Source of the DNA: Nocardioides dokdonensis FR1436
Lineage (GTDB): Bacteria > Actinomycetota > Actinomycetes > Propionibacteriales > Nocardioidaceae
Reading direction: 5' to 3'
Assembly: GCF_001653335.1 (NCBI RefSeq)
Contig: NZ_CP015079.1
Coordinates: 744,001 to 808,000 of the forward strand
DNA length: 64,000 bases
A program made the position numbers and the translations under genes. Below are positions 34,796 to 43,793 of this stretch, one piece after another (the first letter of the stretch is position 1; each line of letters opens with the position of its first letter). Under the pieces are notes generated by a model, which saw nothing but the letters and a program-made list of their open reading frames with translations, did not search any database and was not told where the DNA came from.

Positions 34796-36580
34796 GTGCC
34801 CACCTCGTCGGAGTCGCCCCAGCACGGCCTGACCCACCGTCGCGCCCTCGTCCGTGCCGCCGTCGGTGGAGCGGTGGCGGTCGGCGCTCTCGGCGGGGTC
34901 GTGCGCCTGACCCAGGGCACCGACGACGGCGACGCCGGCTCGCTGACCCTGGCGGCCGAGGACGGCTCGGACGTCGCGTTCCTCGCGGTGCCGATCGCGG
35001 CACGCCTGGTCCGAGGACGCGACGGCGTGCACCAGAGCGCCGCGCTGCCCACGTCGACGTACTCGATGGCCGCCGTCACCTGGCGCGGCACCGAGGCGCA
35101 CCCGCGCGTGTCCGTCCGCGCGCGTCGGGACGGCACCTGGACCGCCTGGACCCCGCTGCCCCGCATCGACGACCGGCCCGCCGAGGACCGGGACCGAGAC
35201 GTCCGCGAGGGCACCGTCGCCTGGTGGGCCGGGCCCAGCCGCTCGATCCAGGTGCGGGTGCAGGGCGCCCTGCCTCCCGAGCTGACCCTGGTGCTGCTGC
35301 ACCCCGCCCCGCGCGACGCCGATGCGGGCGCCGGGTGGGCCCCACCGGAGACCCTCGGTCGACGCACGGTCGACCGCCCCGCCCCGCAGCCGGCCATCGT
35401 GACCCGCGCCCAGTGGGGGGCCGACGAGTCCTGGCGCGACGGGTCGCCGCGCTACGACACCACGATCGCCCAGGTGCACGTGCACCACACGGCGAGCGGC
35501 AACACCTACAGCCGCACCGACGTGCCGGCCCTGCTGCGCGGCTTCTACCGCTACCACACCCAGAGCCTGGGGTGGTCCGACATCGGCTACAACTTCCTCG
35601 TCGACAAGTTCGGGCGCACGTTCGAGGGACGCGCCGGAGGCGTGACCCGGCCCGTGCGCGGGGCCCACACGCTCGGGTTCAACACCGACTCGACCGGGGT
35701 CTCGGTGATCGGCAACTACGACCAGGTCGCCCCCACCGAGGCGATCATCGACGCCGTGGCGGCGGTCGCCGCCTGGAAGCTCGACGCCTTCGACCGTCGC
35801 CCCCAGGGGACCACCACCGTCCGGTCCTCCGGCAGCGACAAGTACGCCGCCGGCGCGAGCGTGCGGCTGCCGGTGATCGACGGCCACCGCGACACCAACG
35901 ACACCGCCTGCCCCGGCTCGCAGCTCTACCAGCGGCTTCCTGACATCCGCTCGCGCGCGCAGGCCGTCGCCGCGAGCACCGGCGCCGGGGAGCCGCAGCC
36001 CACGGAACCGCCCGCACCCTCCGAACCGCCCGGCCCCACCCCGGTCGCCGTGGTCACGGCCTCCGTGGTGAGCGGGGCGCGCCTGGTCGGACGGCCGGTG
36101 CAGGCCCGCAAGGGCAGCTTCGACCCGGCGACGGCGCGGACGGCCTTCCAGTGGCTGCGCGACGGCGCACCGATCGAGGGCGACACCCGACCGCGTCACC
36201 GCTGCACCGAGGCCGACGTGGGGCACGAGCTGGCGGTGCGGATCACCACCTCGGCCAAGGGCCGCACGCCCGTCGTCGAGCTGCTGCCCGCCGGGCCGGT
36301 GCAGGCGCCGAGCACGATGACGGTGGACCCGGAGCGACGTGAGCGGGGTCGGCTGCGGGTGCAGGTGGACCTGCAGGCTCCCGCCGGGGTCGACGCGCCA
36401 CCCACGGGCGAGGTGACGGTCCGCATCGGTGATCGCCGGGTCGTCGTCGCGGTCGAGGACCTCGACAGGCCGATCGTGCTCGGGCGCCGCCGCCCGCTGG
36501 TGCCGTCGGCGAACCGGCTCGTGGTGACGTACGGCGGCGACGCCAGCTTCACGGGCACCGAGGTCGCGCTGCGGGTCTGA
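34796..36580 (+). CDS. Peptidoglycan-recognition/N-acetylmuramoyl-L-alanine amidase, secreted
   Basis: 594 residues. A Tat-like signal (THRRALVRAAVGGAVAVGAL) is followed by a poorly conserved region, then the PGRP/amidase-2 domain from about residue 200: IVTRAQWGADESWRDG, VHVHHTASGNTYS (zinc His), SDIGYNFLVDKFGRTFEGRA, GHRDTNDTACPG (zinc His and Cys). The C-terminal 190 residues have a Pro-rich linker and two Ig/Ig-like repeats (VSGARLVGRPVQARKGSFDP; VTVRIGDRRVVVAVEDLD). It would act on the cell wall outside the membrane. GTG at 34796 has no clear Shine-Dalgarno sequence. Confidence 0.9.
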   Translation: MPTSSESPQHGLTHRRALVRAAVGGAVAVGALGGVVRLTQGTDDGDAGSLTLAAEDGSDVAFLAVPIAARLVRGRDGVHQSAALPTSTYSMAAVTWRGTEAHPRVSVRARRDGTWTAWTPLPRIDDRPAEDRDRDVREGTVAWWAGPSRSIQVRVQGALPPELTLVLLHPAPRDADAGAGWAPPETLGRRTVDRPAPQPAIVTRAQWGADESWRDGSPRYDTTIAQVHVHHTASGNTYSRTDVPALLRGFYRYHTQSLGWSDIGYNFLVDKFGRTFEGRAGGVTRPVRGAHTLGFNTDSTGVSVIGNYDQVAPTEAIIDAVAAVAAWKLDAFDRRPQGTTTVRSSGSDKYAAGASVRLPVIDGHRDTNDTACPGSQLYQRLPDIRSRAQAVAASTGAGEPQPTEPPAPSEPPGPTPVAVVTASVVSGARLVGRPVQARKGSFDPATARTAFQWLRDGAPIEGDTRPRHRCTEADVGHELAVRITTSAKGRTPVVELLPAGPVQAPSTMTVDPERRERGRLRVQVDLQAPAGVDAPPTGEVTVRIGDRRVVVAVEDLDRPIVLGRRRPLVPSANRLVVTYGGDASFTGTEVALRV

Positions 36581-36617
36581 GCCGGCCGCGCCCCGCGCAG
36601 CCACTAGATTGCCCGCC

Positions 36618-37100
36618 ATGGGACTGCTCACTCCGCTCGCCGTCCGCCTGGGCGCCCAGCCGTGGATGCCTCGCCGCCTGCCCCTCGTGGTCCGGGTCGA
36701 CACCCGGCTGCAGCGCCTCACGCGCGGGCGGGTGACGCTGCTCGACATCGCCGGACTGCCCAACCTCGTCCTCACGGTCACGGGACGCAGGAGCGGCATC
36801 CCCCGCTCCACCCCGCTGCTCTGCGTGCCCGACCAAGGGACGTGGCTGATCGCCGGCTCCTACTTCGGCGCGCCCAAGGCGCCGGTCTGGGTGCACAACC
36901 TGCGCGCGGCAACCACCGCCACGATCGACGCCGGGAGTGGCACGGTCGAGGTGAGCGCCAGGGAGCTGGCCGACGACGAGCGGGCGCGGGCGTGGTCGAC
37001 GATGCTCGAGGTGTGGCCGAACTACGCCCACTACGAGGCCCGCACCGACCGCCTGATCCCGGTCTTCCGGCTCTCCCCCACCGGGACCCACCCCGCCTAG
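36618..37100 (+). CDS. DDN-family F420-dependent oxidoreductase
   Basis: A 160-residue deazaflavin-dependent nitroreductase family protein: VTGRRSGIPRSTPLLCVPDQ, WLIAGSYFGAPKAPVWVHNL and WPNYAHYEARTDRLIPVFRL. It uses coenzyme F420 in known members; the substrate is unknown. ATG at 36618 is seven bases after TAGATT (36605-36610), so it is probably leaderless. A TTG in frame at 36609 would overlap the -10 and is unlikely. Confidence 0.9.
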   Translation: MGLLTPLAVRLGAQPWMPRRLPLVVRVDTRLQRLTRGRVTLLDIAGLPNLVLTVTGRRSGIPRSTPLLCVPDQGTWLIAGSYFGAPKAPVWVHNLRAATTATIDAGSGTVEVSARELADDERARAWSTMLEVWPNYAHYEARTDRLIPVFRLSPTGTHPA

Positions 37101-37109
37101 GCTCCACGG

Positions 37110-38051
37110 ATGACCTCCCCCGTGCCGCTGGGCCAGCACCCGCCCGCGACCCACGTGCTGGCGCACCTCAGCGACCCGCACCTGCTCGCCGGCGGCGCGC
37201 TGCAGTACGGCGTCGTGGACCCCGAGGCCGGGCTGCTGCTCGCCCTCGAGCGGCTGCGGCGCATGCACCCCGCGCCCCGGGCGCTGGTGTTCACCGGCGA
37301 CCTGGCCGACCGGGCCGAGCCGGCGGCGTACCGACGGCTGCGCGAGCTGGTGGAGCCGGCTGCGGCCGAGATGGGCGCCGAGGTGGTCTGGGTGATGGGC
37401 AACCACGACGAGCGGGCGGCGTACGCGCTCGGGCTCTTCGGGGAGGACGCCGACCCCGACGCGCCCCAGGACCGGGTGCACGACGTCGACGGGCTGCGGG
37501 TGATCGCGCTCGACACCAGCGTGCCCGGCTACCACCACGGCGAGATCACGCCCGCCCAGCTGGTGTGGCTGGCCGAGGAGCTGGCCGTGCCCGCGCCGCA
37601 CGGCACCGTGCTGGCCATGCACCACCCGCCGATCCCGCTGCCGATGCTGCGCGCCGCGGAGACCATCGAGCTCGCCGACCAGCACCTGCTCGCGGACGTC
37701 CTGGCCGGCTCCGACGTCCGCGCCGTCCTCGGCGGGCACTACCACTACTCCAGCCACTCGACCGTGGCCGGCATCCCGGTCAGCGTGGCCTCGGCGACCT
37801 GCTACACCACCGATCCCGCGCCGCTGGCGCGCTTCGTCTCCGGCGTCGACGGCCACCAGGGCCTCAACGCGGTGCACGTGTACGCCGACCGCGTGGTGCA
37901 CACGGTCGTCCCGCTGTCGGCGGCTCCCGAGGTCAGCGGCTTCCCCGCCGACGTGACCGCGCAGGTGGAGGCCCTGACCCCCGAGGAGCGCCGCGAGCTG
38001 ATCTCCCGCAAGGACTCCCCGTTCAACGCCGGCACCCTGCCCCTCCACTGA
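37110..38051 (+). CDS. Calcineurin-like phosphoesterase (CpdA/Rv0805-like)
   Basis: A 313-residue metallophosphoesterase. The metal motifs are intact: LSDPHL, FTGDLAD, VMGNHDERA, MHHPP and GGHYHYSSH. This pattern fits the class III cyclic nucleotide phosphodiesterases (CpdA, mycobacterial Rv0805); another phosphodiester substrate is possible. ATG at 37110 stands six bases after TAGGCT (37098-37103), a leaderless arrangement, even though the upstream gene ends only nine bases before. Confidence 0.9.
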   Translation: MTSPVPLGQHPPATHVLAHLSDPHLLAGGALQYGVVDPEAGLLLALERLRRMHPAPRALVFTGDLADRAEPAAYRRLRELVEPAAAEMGAEVVWVMGNHDERAAYALGLFGEDADPDAPQDRVHDVDGLRVIALDTSVPGYHHGEITPAQLVWLAEELAVPAPHGTVLAMHHPPIPLPMLRAAETIELADQHLLADVLAGSDVRAVLGGHYHYSSHSTVAGIPVSVASATCYTTDPAPLARFVSGVDGHQGLNAVHVYADRVVHTVVPLSAAPEVSGFPADVTAQVEALTPEERRELISRKDSPFNAGTLPLH

Positions 38052-38066
38052 GCGGCTGCTGCGACC

Positions 38067-39605
38067 TCAGTCCCGGCGGCGCCGGGCGGAGCGGCGGTGC
38101 AGCAGCAGCGCGCCGAGCCCGGCGGGCACCACCAGTGCGAGGCCGGCCGCGGTGGAGGCGTCCACCCGGGTCGACGCGGCCGTGGCGCTGCGGCGCGGCT
38201 TGAGGTCCCGCGGCCGCAGCGGCTTGACGTCGCCGATGGTCGAGCCGTCGTAGCGGAAGACGTCGAACCCGCGGACCAGGTCGTTGGCGTAGCCGAAGAA
38301 GGAGCCGTTCCTCTTGATCTTGTTGGTCTTGAACGACCAGGCGTCGGAGTCGGGCATCGTGAAGTGGCCGACCTCCTTCATGCCCACACCGTCACCGAAG
38401 GCGACGGTGGCGGGGCCGGCCTGCGGGTCAGCGGCGGCGTCGGCGAGCCCGGAGATGTCGAGGACCCGCACGCCCTTGGCGTACCAGGCGATGGTCAGCA
38501 GCTTCTGGCGCGGGTAGATGCGCAGCACGTGGGAGGTGCAGGTGGTGCCGTCCTGGACGGAGTAGGTCGGGGCGAACCAGGTGCCGATCTTGGCCGGCGC
38601 GGACTCGAGGTCACCGGTGATGTCGTAGAGGTGCAGCCCGCCGCCGGGGCACTCCGCCGACGCGGCGGCGCCGGCCCGCTCGTCGGTGACGACCAGGACG
38701 GTGCGCCTGGTGCCGTCGGAGTCCTTCAGGGTCACCGGGTCGGCCTGGTGGGAGACGTTGACGGCCGGGTCGACGATCTGCCCGATCACCGACGGGTCGG
38801 CGGGGTCGGTGGTGTCGAGGACCAGGGTCTGCGAGAGCGCGGCGGAGTAGGCGCGGGTGCCGTCGGCGCTGAAGGTGATGTCGTGCGACTCCGAGCCCAG
38901 CGAGGTGGGCACGAACGGGATCGCGAAGTCCTGCACCTTCACCGGCCGGGTCGGGCGACGGATGTCGTAGATGGTGATGGTGGGCTCGGGGCCGGCCGTG
39001 AGCAGGTCGGAGTTGGAGTTGTAGAGCCACTTGCCGCTGGGGTGGATGGTCATGTTGTGCGAGCCCGCGCCGACCGGCAACCAGCTGACGGTGCCCGGCC
39101 TCCTCGGGTCGGTGAGGTCGACGATGACGGTGCCGGCGTCGTCGGCCTCGAGGCCCAGCTCGGTGCCGCAGCGCGAGGCGGCCCCGGCCGTGCCCACGGT
39201 GCCGTCAGCGGTGTAGCTGGCCAGCACCCGGCCGCGACGCTTCCAGACCTGGATGTCGCCCTGGGAGATCCTGCAGTCGTAGACCGAGACCCGCTTCGGC
39301 TGGCGGGGCCGGGTGATGTCGATGACCTGCAGGCCGCCGCGCAGCGTGCCGGCGAGCGCGTACTCACGCTTCCCGAGCCGCATGAACTCGATGTCCGAGC
39401 CGTTCTGCGCCTCCCCGGTGTCGTCGTACTGCAGGTTGGCGACGTACTCCATCGCCACTCCCTCACCCTGCGTCGTGACCTCGGCCGCGCGGGTGTTGGT
39501 GGGCAGGTCGCCGTCCTGGTGCGCGAACGCCGAGGGCGCGGCGAGCACGGGGGTGAGGGCGGCGAGGGCCAGGGCGAGCAGGGCGGAGCCGGCGCGTCGG
39601 GTCAT
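38067..39605 (-). CDS. Secreted LVIVD-repeat protein with C-terminal membrane anchor
   Basis: A 512-residue protein. Signal peptide (MTRRAGSALLALALAALTPVLA), then a beta-propeller-like domain of LVIVD-type repeats (GGLQVIDITRPRQPKRVSVY, TVIVDLTDPRRPGTVSWLPV, TLVLDTTDPADPSVIGQIVD), and a C-terminal helix (AAGLALVVPAGLGALLLHRR) followed by RRRR, which would anchor it outside the membrane. Function unknown. The ATG at 39603-39605 was chosen for the signal peptide. The Shine-Dalgarno AGGAG (39626-39630) is 20 bases upstream, but a CCCCC/GGGGG hairpin (39607-39621) lies between and would bring it to five. Confidence 0.88.
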   Translation of the reverse strand: MTRRAGSALLALALAALTPVLAAPSAFAHQDGDLPTNTRAAEVTTQGEGVAMEYVANLQYDDTGEAQNGSDIEFMRLGKREYALAGTLRGGLQVIDITRPRQPKRVSVYDCRISQGDIQVWKRRGRVLASYTADGTVGTAGAASRCGTELGLEADDAGTVIVDLTDPRRPGTVSWLPVGAGSHNMTIHPSGKWLYNSNSDLLTAGPEPTITIYDIRRPTRPVKVQDFAIPFVPTSLGSESHDITFSADGTRAYSAALSQTLVLDTTDPADPSVIGQIVDPAVNVSHQADPVTLKDSDGTRRTVLVVTDERAGAAASAECPGGGLHLYDITGDLESAPAKIGTWFAPTYSVQDGTTCTSHVLRIYPRQKLLTIAWYAKGVRVLDISGLADAAADPQAGPATVAFGDGVGMKEVGHFTMPDSDAWSFKTNKIKRNGSFFGYANDLVRGFDVFRYDGSTIGDVKPLRPRDLKPRRSATAASTRVDASTAAGLALVVPAGLGALLLHRRSARRRRD

Positions 39606-39606
39606 G

Positions 39607-39621
39607 CCCCCACAACGGGGG
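39607..39621 (-). promoter_or_regulatory. Hairpin between Shine-Dalgarno and start codon of LVIVD gene
   Basis: CCCCC, five bases, GGGGG, one base before the ATG. When folded, the AGGAG at 39626-39630 stands about five bases from the ATG instead of 20. Confidence 0.6.
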
Positions 39622-39674
39622 ACAGCTCCTGCGGTTACGTCGCGCACGATGAGTGCGAGGGCCCAGCACGCAGA

Positions 39675-39704
39675 AGCGCCCCCGGTCCGGGGACCAGGGG
39701 CGCT
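39675..39704 (-). terminator. Probable tRNA-Tyr terminator
   Basis: AGCGCCCC (39675-39682) with GGGGCGCT (39697-39704) and an inner GGTCC/GGACC pair. It begins five bases after the tRNA 3' end and the minus strand continues TTCTGCGTG. Confidence 0.7.
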
Positions 39705-39708
39705 GCTG

Positions 39709-39791
39709 TGGCAGGTGAAGGATTCGAACCTTCGAAGGTATACACCGACGGATTTACAGTCCGTTCCCATTGGCCGCTCGGGCAACCTGCC
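39709..39791 (-). tRNA. tRNA-Tyr (GTA anticodon)
   Basis: 83 bases, class II with a long variable arm. Acceptor GGCAGGT pairs with ACCTGCC; the anticodon loop CTGTAAA gives GTA. CCA is not encoded. Confidence 0.96.
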
Positions 39792-39937
39792 GGGGTGTCG
39801 TCGTGCGGTGCGTTTGGCTCCGCGACAACGAGAGGAAACAATAGCGCAGCCCCCGGGCACGACCGCAAACCGCCGAGCACCCTCGCCGCGACCAGCGCCG
39901 CGCCCACCCGCTCACGACCCGGAAACAGGTGGACCCC

Positions 39938-40429
39938 ATGGCCGACTCGTCCTTCGACATCGTCTCCAAGATCGACCGCCAGGAGGTCGACAACGCGCTC
40001 GGGCAGACCGCCCGCGAGATCGCGACCCGCTTCGACTTCAAGGGCACCGGCGCGAGCATCGAGTGGTCCGGTGAGCACACGATCGAGATCACCGCCTCCG
40101 CCGACGACCGCGCCAGCGCCGTGCTCGACGTCTTCCAGGGCAAGCTGGTCAAGCGCGACGTGTCGCTGAAGGTCCTCGACGCCGGCGAGCCCCGCCCCTC
40201 GGGCCGGGAGTCGAAGATCTCGATCACGCTCAAGGAGGGCATCAGCTCCGAGGACGCCAAGAAGGTCTCCAAGCTGATCCGCGACGAGGGCCCCAAGGGC
40301 GTCAAGGCGCAGATCCAGGGCGACGAGCTGCGGGTCTCCTCCAAGAAGCGCGACGACCTGCAGGAGATCATCGCCCTGGTCAAGAGCCAGGACCTCGACT
40401 TCCCGGTGCAGTTCACCAACTACCGCTGA
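39938..40429 (+). CDS. yajQ: YajQ family nucleotide-binding protein
   Basis: A 163-residue YajQ protein: [54 protein letters not shown] and ending FPVQFTNYR. Members in other bacteria bind nucleotides, including cyclic di-GMP in some. ATG at 39938 with AGGTGG upstream; the GTG nine bases earlier lies in that Shine-Dalgarno sequence. Stands alone between tRNA-Tyr and korA. Confidence 0.95.
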   Translation: MADSSFDIVSKIDRQEVDNALGQTAREIATRFDFKGTGASIEWSGEHTIEITASADDRASAVLDVFQGKLVKRDVSLKVLDAGEPRPSGRESKISITLKEGISSEDAKKVSKLIRDEGPKGVKAQIQGDELRVSSKKRDDLQEIIALVKSQDLDFPVQFTNYR

Positions 40430-40544
40430 GCGGCACGTCCGGCGCCGACGTCAGCACCGGGTTCACCCCTCGGCGCAGGCTCGGGGCGGTCTCGGCCCGC
40501 CCGTACAGTGGGCAGCGCCCGGACGAGCCCGGGAGCAGGGAACT

Positions 40545-40581
40545 AGAACAGGTTCTCATTTCGACATACCCGGAGTATGCT
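40545..40581 (+). promoter_or_regulatory. korAB promoter with two palindromes
   Basis: -35 TTCTCA (40553-40558), 17 bases, -10 TATGCT (40576-40581). AGAACAGGTTCT (40545-40556) is a perfect dyad except for its AG centre and overlaps the -35; it resembles TetR-type lipid regulators (TNNAACNNGTTNNA of KstR, last base different). CATAC/GTATG (40565-40579) overlaps the -10. Both are typical operator positions. Confidence 0.55.
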
Positions 40582-40622
40582 CGCCTCGTCCACCCGGGCA
40601 GCAACGACAGGAGTGGCACCTC

Positions 40623-42593
40623 GTGGCCGAGAACATCAAGCAGGTCAAGCAGCTCGATCGCGTCATCATCCGCTTCGCGGGCGACTCCGGCGACGGCATG
40701 CAGCTCACGGGTGACCGCTTCACCGCCGAGTCGGCGTCCTTCGGCAACGACCTCGTCACGCTGCCGAACTTCCCGGCCGAGATCCGCGCCCCCCAGGGCA
40801 CGCTCCCGGGCGTCAGCTCCTTCCAGGTGCACTTCGCCGACCACGACATCCTCACGCCGGGCGATGCCCCGGACGTGCTGGTCGCGATGAACCCGGCGGC
40901 GCTCAAGGCCAACCTCAGCGACCTGCCCAAGGGCGCGACGATCATCGTGGACTCCCACGACTTCTCGGCTCGCAACCTGACCAAGGCCGGCTACGACGCC
41001 AACCCGCTGGAGTCGCTGGAGACCCCCGGCTCCGAGCTGGACGGCTACAACGTGCACACCGTCGACCTGACGGGGATGACGGTCGGCGCGGTCAAGGAGT
41101 TCGGCCTCTCCCGCAAGGACGCCGCCCGGGCCAAGAACATGTTCGCGCTGGGGCTGCTGTCCTGGATGTACGGCCGCCCCACCGAGGGCACCGAGACCTT
41201 CCTGACCCGCAAGTTCGCCAAGAACGCCGCGGTGCGCGACGCCAACCTCACGGCGTTCCGCGCCGGGTGGAACTTCGGCGAGACGACCGAGACGTTCGTG
41301 GTGCGCTACGAGGTCAAGCCGGCCCCCATGTCCGCCGGCACCTACCGCAACATCACCGGCAACCTGGCCCTCTCCTACGGCCTGGTGGCCGCGGGCGTGC
41401 AGTCCGGGCTCCCGGTCTTCCTGGGCTCCTACCCGATCACCCCGGCCAGCGACATCCTCCACGAGCTCTCCAAGCACAAGGGCTTCGGCGTGACCACCTT
41501 CCAGGCCGAGGACGAGATCGCCGGGGTGGGAGCCGCGATCGGCGCCGCGTTCTCCGGGTCGCTCGGCGTGACCACGACCTCCGGGCCGGGCCTCGCGCTG
41601 AAGTCCGAGGCGATCGGCCTGGCCGTGATGACCGAGCTCCCGCTGCTCGTCGTCGACGTCCAGCGCGGCGGTCCCTCGACGGGCCTGCCCACCAAGACCG
41701 AGCAGTCCGACCTGCTGCAGGCGATGTTCGGTCGCAACGGCGAGGCCCCGGTGCCGATCGTGGCCCCGCAGTCGCCCGGCGACTGCTTCGACGCCGCGAT
41801 CGAGGCGGCGCGCATCGCCATCACCTACCGCACCCCGGTGCTGCTGCTCTCGGACGGCTACCTGGCCAACGGCTCCGAGCCGTGGCGGATCCCCGAGGTC
41901 TCCGACCTGCCGGGCATCGACCCCGCCTTCGCGACCGGGCCCAACCACACCGCGACCAGCACCGCCAAGGACGGCACGGTCACCGAGACCGAGGACTTCT
42001 GGCCGTACCTGCGCGACGAGGAGACCCTCGCGCGTCCCTGGGCGATCCCGGGCACCCCCGGGCTCGAGCACCGCATCGGCGGTCTCGAGAAGGCCGAGGG
42101 CCACGGCAACATCTCCTACGACCCCGCCAACCACGACCTGATGGTGCGCACCCGCCAGGCCAAGGTCGACCGCATCGCCGAGTCGCTGCCGCCGCTCGTG
42201 GTCGACGACCCCTCCGGCCGCGCCAAGGCCCTGGTGCTCGGGTGGGGCTCCACCTACGGCCCGATCGGTGCCGGCGTACGACGCGTGCGCCGGGCCGGCT
42301 ACGACGTGGCCCAGGTCCACCTGCGCCACCTCAACCCGTTCCCGAAGGACCTCGGCGAGATCCTCGCGCGCTACGACAAGGTCCTCGTCCCCGAGATGAA
42401 CCTCGGTCAGCTCTCGATGCTGCTGCGTGCGAAGTACCTCGTCGACGCCATCGGCTACCACCAGGTCAACGGCATGCCCCTCAAGGCCTCCGAGCTGGCC
42501 GAGGCCATCGGTCAGCTCGTCGCCCAGGCGGAGGGGATCCCCGCCGACGAGCTCGACCTGTCCGTCGCCACCAGCCAGGAGGTCCACCAGTGA
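40623..42593 (+). CDS. korA: 2-oxoacid:ferredoxin oxidoreductase subunit alpha (gamma-alpha fusion)
   Basis: A 656-residue KorA. The N-terminal third is the gamma domain (RVIIRFAGDSGDGMQLTGDR, PAEIRAPQGTLPGVSSFQVH); the rest is the alpha subunit (GNLALSYGLVAAGVQSGLPV, QAEDEIAGVGAAIGAAFSGS, TTSGPGLALKSEAIGLAVMT). With KorB it converts 2-oxoglutarate and CoA to succinyl-CoA with ferredoxin, CO2-releasing or in reverse. GTG at 40623 with AGGAG upstream. In mycobacteria KorAB supports a TCA bypass that matters on fatty acids; that role here is inferred. Confidence 0.95.
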   Translation: MAENIKQVKQLDRVIIRFAGDSGDGMQLTGDRFTAESASFGNDLVTLPNFPAEIRAPQGTLPGVSSFQVHFADHDILTPGDAPDVLVAMNPAALKANLSDLPKGATIIVDSHDFSARNLTKAGYDANPLESLETPGSELDGYNVHTVDLTGMTVGAVKEFGLSRKDAARAKNMFALGLLSWMYGRPTEGTETFLTRKFAKNAAVRDANLTAFRAGWNFGETTETFVVRYEVKPAPMSAGTYRNITGNLALSYGLVAAGVQSGLPVFLGSYPITPASDILHELSKHKGFGVTTFQAEDEIAGVGAAIGAAFSGSLGVTTTSGPGLALKSEAIGLAVMTELPLLVVDVQRGGPSTGLPTKTEQSDLLQAMFGRNGEAPVPIVAPQSPGDCFDAAIEAARIAITYRTPVLLLSDGYLANGSEPWRIPEVSDLPGIDPAFATGPNHTATSTAKDGTVTETEDFWPYLRDEETLARPWAIPGTPGLEHRIGGLEKAEGHGNISYDPANHDLMVRTRQAKVDRIAESLPPLVVDDPSGRAKALVLGWGSTYGPIGAGVRRVRRAGYDVAQVHLRHLNPFPKDLGEILARYDKVLVPEMNLGQLSMLLRAKYLVDAIGYHQVNGMPLKASELAEAIGQLVAQAEGIPADELDLSVATSQEVHQ

Positions 42594-43720
42594 CGACCAC
42601 ATCCACCCCGGCCGACCTGGGCCTGCCCGGTCTGCGCTCGGGCACCGAGTCGGTCCCCGCCTACGAGGGTGACGCCCCGCAGACCGGCAAGGACTACACC
42701 TCCGACCAGGAGGTGCGCTGGTGCCCCGGCTGCGGCGACTACGCCGTCCTCAAGGCCGTGCAGTCCTTCCTGCCCGACCTCGGGCTGCGCCGCGAGAACA
42801 TCGTGTTCGTGTCCGGGATCGGCTGCTCGAGCCGGTTCCCCTACTACCTCGACACCTACGGCATGCACTCGATCCACGGCCGGGCCCCGTCGATCGCCAC
42901 GGGCATCGCCACCGCGCGCGAGGACCTCTCGGTGTGGGTGGTCACCGGCGACGGCGACGCGCTGTCCATCGGCGGCAACCACCTGATCCACGCCCTGCGC
43001 CGCAACGTCAACATGACGATCCTGCTGTTCAACAACCGGATCTACGGGCTGACCAAGGGCCAGTACTCCCCCACCTCGGAGACCGGCAAGGTCACCAAGT
43101 CCACCCCGATGGGCTCGGTCGACCACCCCTTCAACCCGGTCTCGCTGGCCCTGGGCGCCGAGGCGTCGTTCGTGGCCCGCACCATCGACTCCGACCGCAA
43201 GCACCTCACCGAGGTGCTCGCCGCGGCCGCCGCCCACCGGGGCACGTCGCTGGTGGAGATCTACCAGAACTGCCCGATCTTCAACGACGGCGCCTTCGAC
43301 GCCATCAAGGACCGCGACACCAAGGCCGACGCGATCATCCCCCTGGTGCACGGCGCCCCGATCACCTTCGGCGTCCCCGACGAGGACGGTCGTGCCACCA
43401 AGGGCGTCGCCCACGACCCGGCCACCGGCGGCGTGCGCGTCGTCGAGGTCGGTGCCGGCCCCGGCCAGGTGACCGAGGCCGACCTGCTGGTCCACGATGC
43501 GCACAACCCCGACCCGTCCGTGGCGTTCGCGATCAGCCGGCTGACCGACTCGGGCTACCTGAACACCAGCCCCATCGGGATCTTCCGCCAGGTCGAGCGC
43601 GAGACCTACGACGACCAGGCGCGCTCCCAGCTCGCCACCGCCGGCGCCGCCACCAGCGACGACCCCAGCGACCGGTTGGCGGCCCTGATCACCGGCGCCG
43701 ACACCTGGACGGTCGTCTGA
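42590..43720 (+). CDS. korB: 2-oxoacid:ferredoxin oxidoreductase subunit beta
   Basis: A 376-residue beta subunit that binds thiamine diphosphate and a [4Fe-4S] cluster: WCPGCGDYAVL, GIGCSSRFPYYLDTYGMHSI, GDGDALSIGGNHLIHALRRN with NNRIYGLTKGQYSPTS, and EIYQNCPIFND. GTG at 42590 overlaps the korA stop as GTGA. The gene ends just before a strong terminator. Confidence 0.95.
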   Translation: MTTTSTPADLGLPGLRSGTESVPAYEGDAPQTGKDYTSDQEVRWCPGCGDYAVLKAVQSFLPDLGLRRENIVFVSGIGCSSRFPYYLDTYGMHSIHGRAPSIATGIATAREDLSVWVVTGDGDALSIGGNHLIHALRRNVNMTILLFNNRIYGLTKGQYSPTSETGKVTKSTPMGSVDHPFNPVSLALGAEASFVARTIDSDRKHLTEVLAAAAAHRGTSLVEIYQNCPIFNDGAFDAIKDRDTKADAIIPLVHGAPITFGVPDEDGRATKGVAHDPATGGVRVVEVGAGPGQVTEADLLVHDAHNPDPSVAFAISRLTDSGYLNTSPIGIFRQVERETYDDQARSQLATAGAATSDDPSDRLAALITGADTWTVV

Positions 43721-43741
43721 CCGGCAGCGTCACCGGACGCA

Positions 43742-43777
43742 GCAGAGGCCCCCATCCGCACGGATGGGGGCCTCTGC
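43742..43777. terminator. Bidirectional terminator after korB
   Basis: Perfect 17-bp stem (43742-43758 with 43761-43777) closed by CA, between convergent korB and the secreted protein gene. Confidence 0.92.
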
Positions 43778-43793
43778 GCTCTGCGGTGCCGGC

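Noticed and set aside
38097..40169. Plus-strand open frame of about 690 codons across the LVIVD gene and tRNA-Tyr
   Set aside because: It crosses a tRNA and runs antisense to a protein with a signal peptide and repeats. No domain is visible.
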